Assembly (NCBI GenBank): GCA_018241695.1
Contig: JAFEDH010000023.1
Coordinates: 1-64,000, forward strand
Length of the DNA: 64,000 bases
From: Pseudomonadota bacterium
GTDB taxonomy: Bacteria; Pseudomonadota; Gammaproteobacteria; Burkholderiales; Rhodocyclaceae
Direction: 5' to 3'
Shown: piece by piece, positions 54,100 to 63,668 of the stretch
Layout of the letters: each line of letters opens with the position of its first letter
How positions within the stretch are numbered: the first letter of the stretch is position 1
Translations under genes and position numbers: made by a program
Notes under the pieces: generated by a model
Seen by the model: the letters and a program-made list of their open reading frames with translations, nothing else
The model's database searches: none
What the model was told of the DNA's origin: nothing

Positions 54100-54906
54100 T
54101 CAGGCCCGCAGTCCGGGGGTGAGATGCAGGTCCACCACCTGCAGCAGCTGAGCGAAGATTTTGGGGTTGCCCGCCAGTATGTTGCCGGTAGTCAGATAGT
54201 TGGGTTCGCCCTTCAGATCACCCACCAACCCGCCGGCTTCGCTGATGAGCAGGGCACCGGCGGCCATGTCCCAGGGAGAGAGGCCGAATTCCCAGAAGCC
54301 ATCGAGGCGGCCGCAGGCGACATAGGCCAGATCCAGCGAGGCGGCGCCCGGGCGGCGAATGCCGGAGGCTTTCTGGGTCAGATCGCGGAAGATGGCGAGG
54401 TAGGTATCGATATGGTCGAAAACCCGGTAAGGAAAGCCGGTGCCAAGCAGGGCTTCATTCAGTCTGGTTTGCCGGGAAACACGGATGCGCTTGTCGTTGA
54501 GGAAGGCGCCTGCTCCCCTGGATGCGGTGAACAGTTCGTTGCGGCCAGGATCGTAGACCACGGCATGGGCCATCGTGCCGCGATGTGCAAGGCCGATGGA
54601 AACGGCATACTGGGGGAAGCCGTGGATGAAATTGGTGGTGCCGTCGAGCGGATCGATGATCCACTGGTATTCCGAGCCGCTGGCGCTCCCGGAGGCGCCA
54701 GACTCCTCTGCTAGTATCGCGTGGTCCGGATAGGCTTCGCGGATGACTTCGATGATGGCGTTTTCCGCCGCGCGATCCACCTCGGTGACAAAATCGTTTT
54801 GCTGTTTGGCGCTGACCTTGATCCGGCCAAGATCCAGGCTGGCGCGGTTGATGATCTGTCCGGCGCGACGCGCGGCCTTGATGGCGATATTCAGAGTGGG
54901 GTGCAT
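54100..54906 (-). CDS. suhB: Inositol monophosphatase family protein SuhB
   Basis: A 268-residue Mg-dependent phosphatase: [25 protein letters not shown] is the core metal site, AEESGASG the next ligand and [15 protein letters not shown] the third. SuhB in E. coli also joins the transcription complex that makes rRNA. The ATG at 54906 gives the standard start; an upstream in-frame start would be 12 residues longer. It is divergent from trmJ by 104 bp. Confidence 0.93.
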   Translation of the reverse strand: MHPTLNIAIKAARRAGQIINRASLDLGRIKVSAKQQNDFVTEVDRAAENAIIEVIREAYPDHAILAEESGASGSASGSEYQWIIDPLDGTTNFIHGFPQYAVSIGLAHRGTMAHAVVYDPGRNELFTASRGAGAFLNDKRIRVSRQTRLNEALLGTGFPYRVFDHIDTYLAIFRDLTQKASGIRRPGAASLDLAYVACGRLDGFWEFGLSPWDMAAGALLISEAGGLVGDLKGEPNYLTTGNILAGNPKIFAQLLQVVDLHLTPGLRA

Positions 54907-55010
54907 GAGTATGGCAATGACGGTGTGGCAATGACCCGGCATCGATCACATTGACGGGCCGCGGATTCTATCAGGCCCGCCGGTTCTCCCCTTTCCCTTC
55001 TTCCCACGCC

Positions 55011-55763
55011 ATGACTGATCCTGCCGATTCTTCGCCACTGGCACGCCTGCGCATCGTCCTTTCCCGTCCCAGCCATCCGGGCAATATCGGCTCGGCGGCG
55101 CGGGCCATGAAAACCATGGGCCTTTCCGATCTGGTGCTGGTGGTGCCGAAGGCATTTCCCGATCCGCAGGCGGAAGCGATGGCTTCGGGAGCCGTGGATA
55201 TTCTGGCCGCGGCGCGGGTCTGCACCACGCTGGAAGAAGCGCTGGCGGATACGGTGTTCGCCACGGCGGTGACGGCACGACGAAGGGAGCTGGCCGCCGC
55301 GCCGCTCTGGGCGCATCAGGCCGTTGCCGAACTGGTGGCCAAGGCTGCCGGAGGTGCCCGGGTGGCGCTGGTGTTCGGCAACGAAACCTTCGGCCTTTCC
55401 AATCAGGAAGTGGCGCTATGCCAGCGCTGGTCCTCCATTCCCGCGAATCCCGAATATTCCTCGCTCAACCTGGCCCAGGCGGTGCAGGTATTCTGCTACG
55501 AGGCCCGCACCCAGGCGCTGCTGGCCGGCGCACCACCGGTGGTGTCCGATGCGGGTGTGCCGGCAACCCATGCCGAAGTGGAGGGGCTGCTGGGCCATCT
55601 GGAGCGGGCGGCCATCATCAGCGGCTATCTGGATCCGGATCAGCCCAGGCGTTTCATGCCGCGCTTGCGCAGGCTGTTCGGCCGGGCAGCGCTGGAGCGC
55701 GAAGAAATCCACCTGTTGCGGGGAGTGCTGGGGGCGCTGTTGTCGGCAAAAAAAGGAGCATAG
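55011..55763 (+). CDS. trmJ: tRNA (cytidine/uridine-2'-O-)-methyltransferase TrmJ
   Basis: A 250-residue SPOUT methyltransferase that methylates the 2'-O of residue 32 in tRNA. Hallmarks: SRPSHPGNIGSAARAMKTMG, VFGNETFGLSNQE and YSSLNLAQAVQVFCYEAR, with the SAM knot. The ATG at 55011 gives the proper start. It converges with rne across a shared terminator. Confidence 0.94.
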   Translation: MTDPADSSPLARLRIVLSRPSHPGNIGSAARAMKTMGLSDLVLVVPKAFPDPQAEAMASGAVDILAAARVCTTLEEALADTVFATAVTARRRELAAAPLWAHQAVAELVAKAAGGARVALVFGNETFGLSNQEVALCQRWSSIPANPEYSSLNLAQAVQVFCYEARTQALLAGAPPVVSDAGVPATHAEVEGLLGHLERAAIISGYLDPDQPRRFMPRLRRLFGRAALEREEIHLLRGVLGALLSAKKGA

Positions 55764-55796
55764 GGAGCAGGGACATTTTCCGACGAGGTGAATGCA

Positions 55797-55825
55797 AAAA
55801 AGCCGGCCACGAGGGCCGGCTTTTT
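55797..55825. terminator. Bidirectional terminator between trmJ and rne
   Basis: AAAAAGCCGGCC (55797-55808), 5-nt loop, GGCCGGCTTTTT (55814-55825). A perfect 12-bp stem; A and T runs on both sides serve the two convergent genes. Confidence 0.9.
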
Positions 55826-55850
55826 TGTGTGCCACCTTGGGTGCGAGGCT

Positions 55851-58682
55851 TTATGGAGTCCTCTGGGTTTCCACCATCTGCAGCGGTTCATCGGCAACGA
55901 TCGCCACGGGCTTGGGTTTGCGGCCCAGAGGTTGTGCGGGAACGCTGCTGACAGGTGCCTGGGCTGCGGATGCGGATGAAGTTTCGATCATGATCAGCCC
56001 GGCTTCCTGCAAGTTGGCGGTCGGCACGGCCGTTGCGACAACCGGAGAGGCGGGAAGCGTGGGCGCCTTGATCTCCGGAGCGGGTGCCATGGGGGCGGAT
56101 ATCACAGGAGCAGACGGTTCCGCCGCTGCAGGCTCCACCGGAGCAGCTTCGATTACGGCAGCAGGTGCCATGACGGGAGCGACAGGCGCCGGAAGTTCGG
56201 CTTCCATCACCGGTCCGGTTTCCGTCACGGTGGCAACGGTTTCGGTCATGACGGAAGGAGCTGTTTCATGCTCCGGCGCTGCGGGTGCAGCGGCCATGTG
56301 CTCCATGGCAGGCTGAGCCGGCGCTGCTGCGGAGATTTCTTCAGTGACCACGGCGGTTGCCACGGCTTCGGCGACGGTCGTGGCGGCCTGATCCCCGGCG
56401 CCTGTTGCCTGGGCATTCTCGTCCTGGCGACGCTCGCCACGGCCACGGCCACGGCGGCGGCGGCGTTCGCCCGGCTGTCCCTCGTTCTCGGCGGGGCTGG
56501 CAGCGGGCTGGCCTTCATTCACTGGCAGGGTTGCCGCAGCTTGTTCGGTGCGGGCCTGCTCCTGACGCGGCGGGCGGGGCTGGCGTGGCTCGTTGCCTTC
56601 GCGGGCTGGACGTTCGTTGCGTTCGCCACGTTCTCCACGCTGACGGCGGGCTTCGCGCGGCTGACCTTCTACCCCCTGGCCGGATTGGGGTTGGGGCGGC
56701 GGGTTGGCTTCTTCACGCTTGCCTTGCTGTGACTGACGGGGTTCGTTACGCTCGTTCCGTTCTTTGCGGCCTTCGCGGCCTTCGCGGGCATCGCTGTTCT
56801 CGCGTCCTTCACGACCCTGACGTTCCTGGCGGTTGCCGCGATTACGGTCGCCACCCCGTTCATTGCGGCCGCCGCGATCATTACGTTCGCTACGTCCGCC
56901 ACGATCGTTACGCGAATCGCCGCGACGGCCGGGTTTGCCTTCTTTTTCGCGGGGTGCTTCGGGCTGGCCGGGGGTGCCGGTGAACCAGGTCAGTACGCGG
57001 GCGAAGAGGCCGGGTCGAGCCGGAGCGGCCTTGGCTGCAACAGGTCGGGGTTCGATGACGGGAGCAGGTTGCTCGGGGGTGATGCCCTTGACTGCGGCTT
57101 CGGGTTTGGCAGGCCGGGCTTCGGTCTGGGCCGAGGGCGGCTGGTAGCTTTCCTCGCTGGCGGGGCGCTCTGCCATCTGGTAGCTGGCGACGGCCACTCC
57201 TTCGGCATTGAGCTGGTCGTGGCGCAGGCGCACGATTTCATGGGCCGGTGTTTCCAGGTGGCGATTGGGTACGATCACCAGATTGGCACGGTGGCGGACT
57301 TCGATGCGGGCGATGTCCACCCGTTTTTCGTTGAGCAGGAAAGTGCCGACATCCACCGGAACCTGGCAGTGGATGGCGCCGGTGTTTTCCTTCATCGCTT
57401 CCTCTTCGAGGATGCGCAGGATGTGCAGCGCGGCCGATTCGGTGCTGCGGATGTGGCCGGTGCCGGTACAGCGCGGGCAGGTGATGTAGCTGGTTTCGGC
57501 CAGGGCGGGACGCAGGCGCTGGCGGGAGAGTTCGAGCAGGCCGAAGCGGCTGATCTTGCCGGTCTGCACGCGGGCGCGATCGTGATGCAGGGCATCGCGC
57601 AAGCGGTTTTCCACCTCGCGCTGGTTCCTCGCCGATTCCATGTCGATGAAGTCGATCACGATCAGGCCGCCCAGATCGCGCAGGCGCAGTTGCCGGGCAA
57701 TTTCGTCGGCGGCTTCGCAGTTGGTGCGGAAGGCGGTTTCCTCGATATCGCTGCCCTTGGTGGCGCGACCGGAGTTCACGTCCACGGAGACCAGGGCCTC
57801 GGTATGGTCGATGACGATGGCACCGCCCGAGGGCAGGTTCACCTGGCGTGAATAGGCCGATTCGATCTGGTGCTCGATCTGGAAGCGGGAGAAGAGGGGA
57901 ACATCATCCCGGTAACGTTTCACACGGTTGACGTTGCCCGGCAGTACATGGGTCATGAACTGCTGCGCCTGCTCGAAGATGTCGTCGGTGTCGATCAGGA
58001 TCTCGCCGATTTCGGCATGGAAATAATCACGGATGGCGCGAATGACCAGGCTGGATTCCTGATAGATCAGGAAGGCGCCGGTCTGGCCGTGGGCAGCACC
58101 CTCGATTGCACGCCACAGTTGCAGGAGATAGTTGAGATCCCATTGCAGTTCTTCGGCGGTGCGGCCGATGCCGGCGGTACGGGCGATCAGGCTCATGCCT
58201 CCCGGCACATCGAGCTTGTCCATGATTTCGCGCAGTTCCTGGCGTTCCTCGCCCTCGACACGGCGCGATACGCCGCCGCCGCGGGGATTGTTGGGCATCA
58301 GGACCAGGTAGCGGCCGGCCAGCGAGATAAAGGTGGTCAGCGCCGCGCCCTTGTTGCCGCGCTCGTCTTTTTCCACCTGGACGATGAGTTCCTGGCCAAC
58401 CCGGAGCGCATCCTGGATCTTGGCCCTGCCGGGCTCCAGATTAGGCTGGAAATAGGCACGGGCAACTTCCTTGAATGGCAGGAAGCCGTGGCGCTCGGCA
58501 CCGTAATCGACGAAGGCGGCTTCGAGACTGGGCTCGATGCGGGTGATCACCGCCTTGTAGATGTTGCTCTTGCGTTGTTCCTTGGCGGCCGACTCGATGT
58601 CGAGGTCAATCAGTTTTTGACCATCGACGATCGCGACGCGGAGTTCCTCGGCCTGCGTCGCATTGAACAGCATGCGTTTCAT
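55851..58682 (-). CDS. rne: Ribonuclease E
   Basis: A 943-residue endonuclease for RNA decay and rRNA/tRNA processing. The first ~500 residues are the catalytic part: S1 domain ([19 protein letters not shown]), catalytic Asp in [13 protein letters not shown] and IVIDFIDME, and the zinc-link CPRCTGTGH near residue 400. The remaining part is low-complexity: Arg/Gly/Glu-rich stretches ([15 protein letters not shown]) likely bind RNA and partner proteins, then Pro/Ala/Val-rich repeats. GGGAG precedes the ATG. A hairpin lies 38-65 nt upstream in the leader. Confidence 0.95.
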   Translation of the reverse strand: MKRMLFNATQAEELRVAIVDGQKLIDLDIESAAKEQRKSNIYKAVITRIEPSLEAAFVDYGAERHGFLPFKEVARAYFQPNLEPGRAKIQDALRVGQELIVQVEKDERGNKGAALTTFISLAGRYLVLMPNNPRGGGVSRRVEGEERQELREIMDKLDVPGGMSLIARTAGIGRTAEELQWDLNYLLQLWRAIEGAAHGQTGAFLIYQESSLVIRAIRDYFHAEIGEILIDTDDIFEQAQQFMTHVLPGNVNRVKRYRDDVPLFSRFQIEHQIESAYSRQVNLPSGGAIVIDHTEALVSVDVNSGRATKGSDIEETAFRTNCEAADEIARQLRLRDLGGLIVIDFIDMESARNQREVENRLRDALHHDRARVQTGKISRFGLLELSRQRLRPALAETSYITCPRCTGTGHIRSTESAALHILRILEEEAMKENTGAIHCQVPVDVGTFLLNEKRVDIARIEVRHRANLVIVPNRHLETPAHEIVRLRHDQLNAEGVAVASYQMAERPASEESYQPPSAQTEARPAKPEAAVKGITPEQPAPVIEPRPVAAKAAPARPGLFARVLTWFTGTPGQPEAPREKEGKPGRRGDSRNDRGGRSERNDRGGRNERGGDRNRGNRQERQGREGRENSDAREGREGRKERNERNEPRQSQQGKREEANPPPQPQSGQGVEGQPREARRQRGERGERNERPAREGNEPRQPRPPRQEQARTEQAAATLPVNEGQPAASPAENEGQPGERRRRRGRGRGERRQDENAQATGAGDQAATTVAEAVATAVVTEEISAAAPAQPAMEHMAAAPAAPEHETAPSVMTETVATVTETGPVMEAELPAPVAPVMAPAAVIEAAPVEPAAAEPSAPVISAPMAPAPEIKAPTLPASPVVATAVPTANLQEAGLIMIETSSASAAQAPVSSVPAQPLGRKPKPVAIVADEPLQMVETQRTP

Positions 58683-59120
58683 GTGTGCTCCCGCGCGCAG
58701 CAGGGCACGACAAACCGCTCGCTGCCAGGGTTATCTGTCTGGCAGCGTGATCCTAGTTTGCGAATGGATAAACAGCATTGAACGATGTTTGGGCAAACGG
58801 GTTATCAGGTGTGTCGTTGTTGCGCGCCGGCGTTCCCGAAGGAAGGGCCTGCGCGTAGCGTCTGTGTGCCTGTGATGCGCGCAATTTCAAGTAGTATCGC
58901 TTCTCCGGGCGAGCGAAATACCCTGTGGGGTGCTGGATCAAGGGCAGAGATGCGGCGATTCTTCGCGTCGCATCCGCCACCCGGGTTCCAATGTCACATC
59001 CGGAGGCCCCAACGGGGCCGGCGGGCAAGACAACATTCCGGGACTGGCGCCACCGACGTCACTTCGGTTCGTCGGGCACGCCGTCGCGAAACGGCAGACC
59101 GGGGCACATTGTATTTCAGA
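58683..59120. promoter_or_regulatory. Divergent rne/rluC leader region with a stable hairpin
   Basis: A 438-bp gap without a credible gene. On the rne side, CGCTGCCAG (58720-58728) and CTGGCAGCG (58739-58747) form a perfect 9-bp stem with a 10-nt loop within 70 nt of the rne start. A second GC hairpin (GGCCCC-AAC-GGGGCC) lies at 59005-59019. In E. coli, rne is self-controlled through hairpins in a long 5' leader; a similar role here is inference. Confidence 0.5.
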
Positions 59121-60092
59121 ATGAATGATTTAAGTAAAGATTCCGCGACCCTTCTTGAAGTTGGAGAGGAGGAGGCGGGTCAGCGCATCGATAACTTCCT
59201 GTTGCGTATCGCAAAGGGCGCTCCCAAGAGCCACATCTATCGCATCCTGCGCAGCGGGGAGGTGCGTGTCAATAAAGGCAGGATCGGCCCTGATTATCGA
59301 CTCCGGGCCGGGGATCGGGTTCGGGTACCCCCGATACGCCTGTCCGAAAAGCGTCCTGTGGCCGTTCCAGCCCGTGAATTTGCTCTTGTCTACGAGGATG
59401 ATGCCCTGATTGTCATCGATAAACCGGCTGGGGTGGCGGTTCATGGGGGGAGCGGGGTGAGTTTCGGCATCATCGAGCAACTGCGCCAGGCCCGGCCCCA
59501 GGCCCGGTTGCTGGAACTGGCCCATCGCCTGGATCGGGAAACCTCCGGCCTGCTGATCGTGGCCAAGAAGCGCTCGGCGCTGACCAGGCTGCATGACCAG
59601 TTCCGCGAGGGAGGCATCTCCAAGCGTTATCTGGCCCTGGTCAGGGGGCGCTGGATGAATCCCCGGCAGCACATCCGTCATCCCCTGCACAAATATCTGA
59701 CCGAAGACGGGGAGCGACGGGTGCGCGTTTCCGCCGAGGGCAAGGAGGCTCATTCGATCGTGCGCCTGCTGGCTCGCTGGGAAAACTTCAGCCTGGTGGA
59801 AGTGGAACTGAAAACCGGACGTACCCATCAGATCCGTGTCCATTTGAGCCACGCCGGATATCCTCTGGCCGGAGACGACAAGTATGGTGACTTCGCGCTC
59901 AACAAGAATCTGCAGAAAGCGGGTTTGAAGCGCATGTTCCTGCATGCCGCCCATCTGGCTTTGCCCCATCCCCTGCAAGGAGAGGACCTATCCCTGGCTG
60001 CACCCCTGCCGCCGGAACTGGCGGCCTTCCTCGAACAACTGGACCAGCACGAGGAGCGGGCCGGCGATTGGCCGCGCCCCGTGTCGGTGTGA
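59121..60092 (+). CDS. rluC: 23S rRNA pseudouridine synthase RluC
   Basis: A 323-residue RluA-type enzyme that makes pseudouridine in 23S rRNA (positions 955, 2504, 2580 in E. coli). It has an S4 domain (QRIDNFLLRI...HIYRILRSGEVRVNKG), the catalytic Asp in HRLDRETSGLL and the KTGRTHQIRVHLSHAGYPLAGDDKYG end. Start at 59121 gives the usual N-terminus. It is followed 28 bp later by an EthD-like gene, and divergent from rne as in many proteobacteria. Confidence 0.94.
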   Translation: MNDLSKDSATLLEVGEEEAGQRIDNFLLRIAKGAPKSHIYRILRSGEVRVNKGRIGPDYRLRAGDRVRVPPIRLSEKRPVAVPAREFALVYEDDALIVIDKPAGVAVHGGSGVSFGIIEQLRQARPQARLLELAHRLDRETSGLLIVAKKRSALTRLHDQFREGGISKRYLALVRGRWMNPRQHIRHPLHKYLTEDGERRVRVSAEGKEAHSIVRLLARWENFSLVEVELKTGRTHQIRVHLSHAGYPLAGDDKYGDFALNKNLQKAGLKRMFLHAAHLALPHPLQGEDLSLAAPLPPELAAFLEQLDQHEERAGDWPRPVSV

Positions 60093-60120
60093 GACTCGCC
60101 CGAATTCAGGAGAAAGCGCC

Positions 60121-60804
60121 ATGGAAAAGCTGGTGTACTTGCTGGGGCATAAGCCCGCTGCCACTCCCGTCGAATTCAGCCAGGCCATGCTGGCCGCTGT
60201 TCCCGCCCTGCGCGCCGCCGGCGCGAAACGCATCGATCTGCTGCTGGCGGACCTGAACGAGCCGGTGCGACAGGCTTGTCCCGCCCGCATCGCCGGCCCC
60301 TGGGACGATTTGGCCGGTGTGGCCCAGTTCTGGCTGGACAATGTCGATCATCGCAGCGCCGTGGAGCCTGTGCTGGCAGCAGTGGCGGGTCGGCTGGACA
60401 GTTATCTGGTGACCGAATCCGTGGTCCAGCCCTATGTGCGGGATTGGCCCGAGGGTGCGCGTCGGCCCGGGGTGAACCAGTTCACCGCCCACGCCAAGCC
60501 GGAAGATGTGAGCGAGGAGGACTTCTATCACCACTGGCAGGTGGAGCATTCGGCCATCTCCTTCGAGCTCCATCCCCTGCGTTGGTCCTATATCCGCCAT
60601 GCCGTGGCGCGGCCGTTGACAGCGGGGGCACCGCCCTACCGCGCCATCGTTTCCGAGCATTTCCGCGAGTTGCGTGATTTCACCGACGAGAATCGCTATT
60701 TCGGATCACCCGGGGTGGTGCAGCGCATGTATGCGGATCTGCATCACTTTTGCGATCACACTCGCATGGTGACCGGCCCCATGAGTGAATACAATTTCGA
60801 TTGA
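60121..60804 (+). CDS. EthD-domain (dimeric alpha-beta barrel) protein
   Basis: A 227-residue protein. The C-terminal half has the EthD pattern: NQFTAHAKPEDVSEEDFYHHWQVEHS and SYIRHAVARPL, as in dehydratase-like EthD proteins of ether, polyketide and steroid degradation loci. The N-terminal half (KLVYLLGHKPAATPVEF) is a weaker copy of the same fold, so it may be a fused pair. AGGAG lies before the ATG. It is placed between rluC and an SDR; the pair looks inserted into a housekeeping order. Reaction unknown. Confidence 0.78.
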   Translation: MEKLVYLLGHKPAATPVEFSQAMLAAVPALRAAGAKRIDLLLADLNEPVRQACPARIAGPWDDLAGVAQFWLDNVDHRSAVEPVLAAVAGRLDSYLVTESVVQPYVRDWPEGARRPGVNQFTAHAKPEDVSEEDFYHHWQVEHSAISFELHPLRWSYIRHAVARPLTAGAPPYRAIVSEHFRELRDFTDENRYFGSPGVVQRMYADLHHFCDHTRMVTGPMSEYNFD

Positions 60805-60881
60805 AATCGACAGCAGCCCAGCCGCCGCTCTGACGGTTGCGCGTCGACCACACGCCAAAAATCCAACGGAGGAAACACATC

Positions 60882-61655
60882 ATGGCTAGATTGCAAGGCA
60901 AGGTTGCCATCGTCACGGGCGGTGCCCGGGGGATGGGAGAGGCGACGGTTCGCCTGTTCATCGAAAACGGCGCCAAGGTGGTGATCGGCGATGTGCTCGA
61001 CGGTCCCGGCGAGGCCCTGGCCAGGGAACTCGGCACCAACGCCGCCTTTGTGCACATGGATGTCAGCAAACAGGCCGATTGGGACAAGGCCGTGGTCCGC
61101 GCCCAGGCCTTTGGCGCCCTCAATGTGCTGGTGAACAACGCGGCGATCCTCAATCCCAAGGCGATCAAGGATATGAGCGAGGACGACTACATGGCCGTGA
61201 TCCGGGTCAATCAACTGGGTACCTTCCTCGGCATCCGTTCCGTGCTGGAGCCGATGAAGGCCGCGGGCAAGGGCTCCATCATCAATGTCTCGTCCATCGA
61301 CGGCTTTCAGGCCAAGAACGGTCTCGCGGCCTACGCCTCCAGCAAATGGGCGGTTCGTGGTCTGACCAAGGCTGCGGCCATCGAGCTGGGCCCCTACAAC
61401 ATCCGCGTCAATACGGTGCATCCCGGGGGCATTTTTACCGATATGGGGGGGCGTTCCGAGCAGAACAGCGATCCTCGCTCCATGGACGGGTTTTATCGAT
61501 CGATGCCCATCCCTCGTGTTGGTCTGCCCCACGAGGTGGCCTATGTGACCCTGTTCCTGGCGACCGACGAGGCGTCCTATACGACGGGTGCGGAGTTTCT
61601 CGCCGATGGCGGCTGGGCGGCCGGCTTGCGCAATGATGCGCTGCCTTCTTCCTGA
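60882..61655 (+). CDS. Short-chain dehydrogenase/reductase (hydroxysteroid-dehydrogenase-like)
   Basis: A 257-residue SDR: GGARGMGEAT at the cofactor site, NNAAIL, catalytic Ser in NVSSIDG, YASSK, and VHPGGIFTDM, a combination common in 3-alpha/20-beta-hydroxysteroid dehydrogenase-like enzymes. Substrate is only suggested by this resemblance. GGAGGAAA precedes the ATG at 60882. It is 77 bp downstream of the EthD-like gene on the same strand and 4 bp upstream of the HAD gene. Confidence 0.88.
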   Translation: MARLQGKVAIVTGGARGMGEATVRLFIENGAKVVIGDVLDGPGEALARELGTNAAFVHMDVSKQADWDKAVVRAQAFGALNVLVNNAAILNPKAIKDMSEDDYMAVIRVNQLGTFLGIRSVLEPMKAAGKGSIINVSSIDGFQAKNGLAAYASSKWAVRGLTKAAAIELGPYNIRVNTVHPGGIFTDMGGRSEQNSDPRSMDGFYRSMPIPRVGLPHEVAYVTLFLATDEASYTTGAEFLADGGWAAGLRNDALPSS

Positions 61656-61659
61656 CCGG

Positions 61660-62352
61660 ATGAACGATTTGCAATTGCCGTTGCATGGCGGGCGTCGCGC
61701 CCGGAATTTTGACCTGATCGTATTCGACTGGGATGGAACCCTGATGGATTCCACGGCACTGATCGTCCGGTCGATTCAGGCTGCCGCACACGACCTGGGG
61801 CTTGAGCCGCCCGCCGATGCTGCGGCAAGGGAAGTGATCGGCCTGGGTCTGGAGCAGGCACTGGCCCGGGCCTTGCCCGTACTCACTCCCGACCGGTACG
61901 GCATGATGGCGGAACGGTATCGCCACCACTATCTCACGCATGACCGGCAACTCGCGCTGTTCGCGGGAACCGAGACACTGATCCGGACACTGGCGGATGC
62001 CGGCCACATGCTGGCCGTGGCAACGGGCAAGAGCCGGGCCGGACTGGAGCGGGGGCTGGAGGTCAGCGGTCTGGGAGCGGTTTTTCATGGCACACGTTGT
62101 GCCGATGAATGTTTTTCAAAGCCTCATCCGCAGATGCTGGAGGAATTGATGGATGAATTCGGGGTGGTCCCCGAGGCCACCTTGATGATCGGCGATACCG
62201 CGCATGATCTGCAGATGGCCCGCAATGCAGGAGTTGCAGCGGTGGCCATCAGCCATGGTGCCCATCCACGTGAAGCGCTGCTGACGCATCACCCCTTGTA
62301 TTGCGCACACAGCATCGAGGATCTGGGTTCGTGGCTGCGCAAGCACGCCTGA
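61660..62352 (+). CDS. HAD-superfamily phosphatase (phosphoglycolate-phosphatase-like)
   Basis: A 230-residue HAD hydrolase: DLIVFDWDGTLMDST (nucleophile Asp), ATGKSRAG (motif II), KPHPQML (motif III Lys) and MIGDTAHDLQMARNAG (motif IV). The ATG at 61660 is chosen by family length; no ribosome site is clear. It is immediately upstream of a Rieske gene and sppA, a conserved run in some betaproteobacteria. Substrate unknown. Confidence 0.85.
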   Translation: MNDLQLPLHGGRRARNFDLIVFDWDGTLMDSTALIVRSIQAAAHDLGLEPPADAAAREVIGLGLEQALARALPVLTPDRYGMMAERYRHHYLTHDRQLALFAGTETLIRTLADAGHMLAVATGKSRAGLERGLEVSGLGAVFHGTRCADECFSKPHPQMLEELMDEFGVVPEATLMIGDTAHDLQMARNAGVAAVAISHGAHPREALLTHHPLYCAHSIEDLGSWLRKHA

Positions 62353-62684
62353 TCTGCGCCAGCGCCAGTCTTTGCGACGGCGGAGATGGCTTCCGTTTCG
62401 AAATTGAGCGCCATGGGCGCAAGGAACCGGCATTCGCGATTCGTCATCATGGCCGTGTCTATGCGTATCTGAACCGCTGCAGCCATGTGCCGGTCGAAAT
62501 TGACTGGCAGCCAGGCAAGTTCTTCGATCACAGCGGCTTATACTTGATCTGCGCCACACACGGCGCACTGTATGCGCCCGAGTCCGGCGCCTGCCTGGGC
62601 GGGCGATGTGGCGGCAGGGGATTGTCCCCGCTGCGGATTTCCGAACATGACGGGCAGGTGTTTCTTATCGAAGGCGAACAATAA
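62331..62684 (+). CDS. Rieske [2Fe-2S] ferredoxin-like protein
   Basis: A 117-residue protein with the Rieske ligands CSH and CATH (C-x-H then C-x-x-H, 21 residues between). The fold is a small ferredoxin of the dioxygenase type, so it may feed an oxygenase; none is in the window. The GTG at 62331 follows GAGGA by 9 nt; it overlaps the HAD gene by 22 bp. The stop abuts the sppA start with no gap. Confidence 0.82.
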   Translation: MAAQARLICASASLCDGGDGFRFEIERHGRKEPAFAIRHHGRVYAYLNRCSHVPVEIDWQPGKFFDHSGLYLICATHGALYAPESGACLGGRCGGRGLSPLRISEHDGQVFLIEGEQ

Positions 62685-63632
62685 ATGGCCGATCCGAACG
62701 ATTCCCAGTGGGAACGCAAGCTTCTGGAAAAGATTGCCCTGGAGTCCCTGACCGAGCAACGCCGCCGGCGGCGCTGGGGTGTGTTTTTCAGGTCCATCGG
62801 ATTCCTGTATGTGGGGGTGATCCTCGCCGTGTTCATTGACTGGAAGGGTGAGGCGCAGCGGTTTTCCGATGGGGGACGCCATACTGCACTGGTACAGATG
62901 CAGGGTGTGATTTCGGCCAAATCCGATGCCAGTGCGGAAAACGTGTTGGCGGCGTTGCAGTCCGCCTTCAATGACAAGAATACCGCCGGTGTTGTGCTGC
63001 TGATCAACAGCCCGGGGGGCAGCCCGGTGCAGGCGGGCATCATCAATGATGAAATCCGTCGTCAGCGTCATTTGCATCCGGATATCCCGCTGTATGCCGT
63101 GGTGGAGGATATCTGCGCGTCTGGTGGCTACTACGTGGCCGTGGCCGCCGATCGCATTTATGTCGACAAGGCCAGCATCGTGGGTTCCATCGGTGTGCTG
63201 ATGGATGGATTCGGCTTTACCGGCACCATGCAGAAACTGGGAGTGGAACGGCGCTTGTTGACCGCCGGCAGCAACAAGGGGTTTCTTGATCCTTTCTCGC
63301 CGGAAAGCAAGGAACAGAAAACCTATGCCCAGGAAATGCTGGGCGATATTCACCAGCAATTCATCAAGGTGGTGCGAGAAGGACGTGGTACGCGGCTGAA
63401 GGAAACCCCTGACATATTTTCAGGCCTGATGTGGACCGGTGCCAAGAGTATCGAGCTCGGACTGAGTGACGCTTATGGCACGGTGGATTCGGTGGCCCGG
63501 GAAGTGATCAAGGCTGAAGACATCCGCGACTACACGGTGAAACCGAATTTCGCCGAGAAATTCGCCCAGCGCTTCGGCGCGGATGCCGCCGCTGGTGTGG
63601 CGTCATTCCTGAGCCAGGTCAGACTGCACTAA
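62685..63632 (+). CDS. sppA: S49-family signal peptide peptidase SppA
   Basis: A 315-residue membrane-anchored serine protease. A single helix near residues 38-52 (GFLYVGVILAVFIDW) anchors it; the catalytic Ser is in DICASGGYYVA and the Lys in DKASIVGSIGVLMD. Short (36-kDa) type, as in many betaproteobacteria, rather than the 67-kDa E. coli type. It digests cleaved signal peptides in the membrane. It begins directly after the Rieske stop. Confidence 0.92.
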   Translation: MADPNDSQWERKLLEKIALESLTEQRRRRRWGVFFRSIGFLYVGVILAVFIDWKGEAQRFSDGGRHTALVQMQGVISAKSDASAENVLAALQSAFNDKNTAGVVLLINSPGGSPVQAGIINDEIRRQRHLHPDIPLYAVVEDICASGGYYVAVAADRIYVDKASIVGSIGVLMDGFGFTGTMQKLGVERRLLTAGSNKGFLDPFSPESKEQKTYAQEMLGDIHQQFIKVVREGRGTRLKETPDIFSGLMWTGAKSIELGLSDAYGTVDSVAREVIKAEDIRDYTVKPNFAEKFAQRFGADAAAGVASFLSQVRLH

Positions 63633-63668
63633 CCGGGCCTGACGGCCCCGAATACCGCCGGCAAAGGA

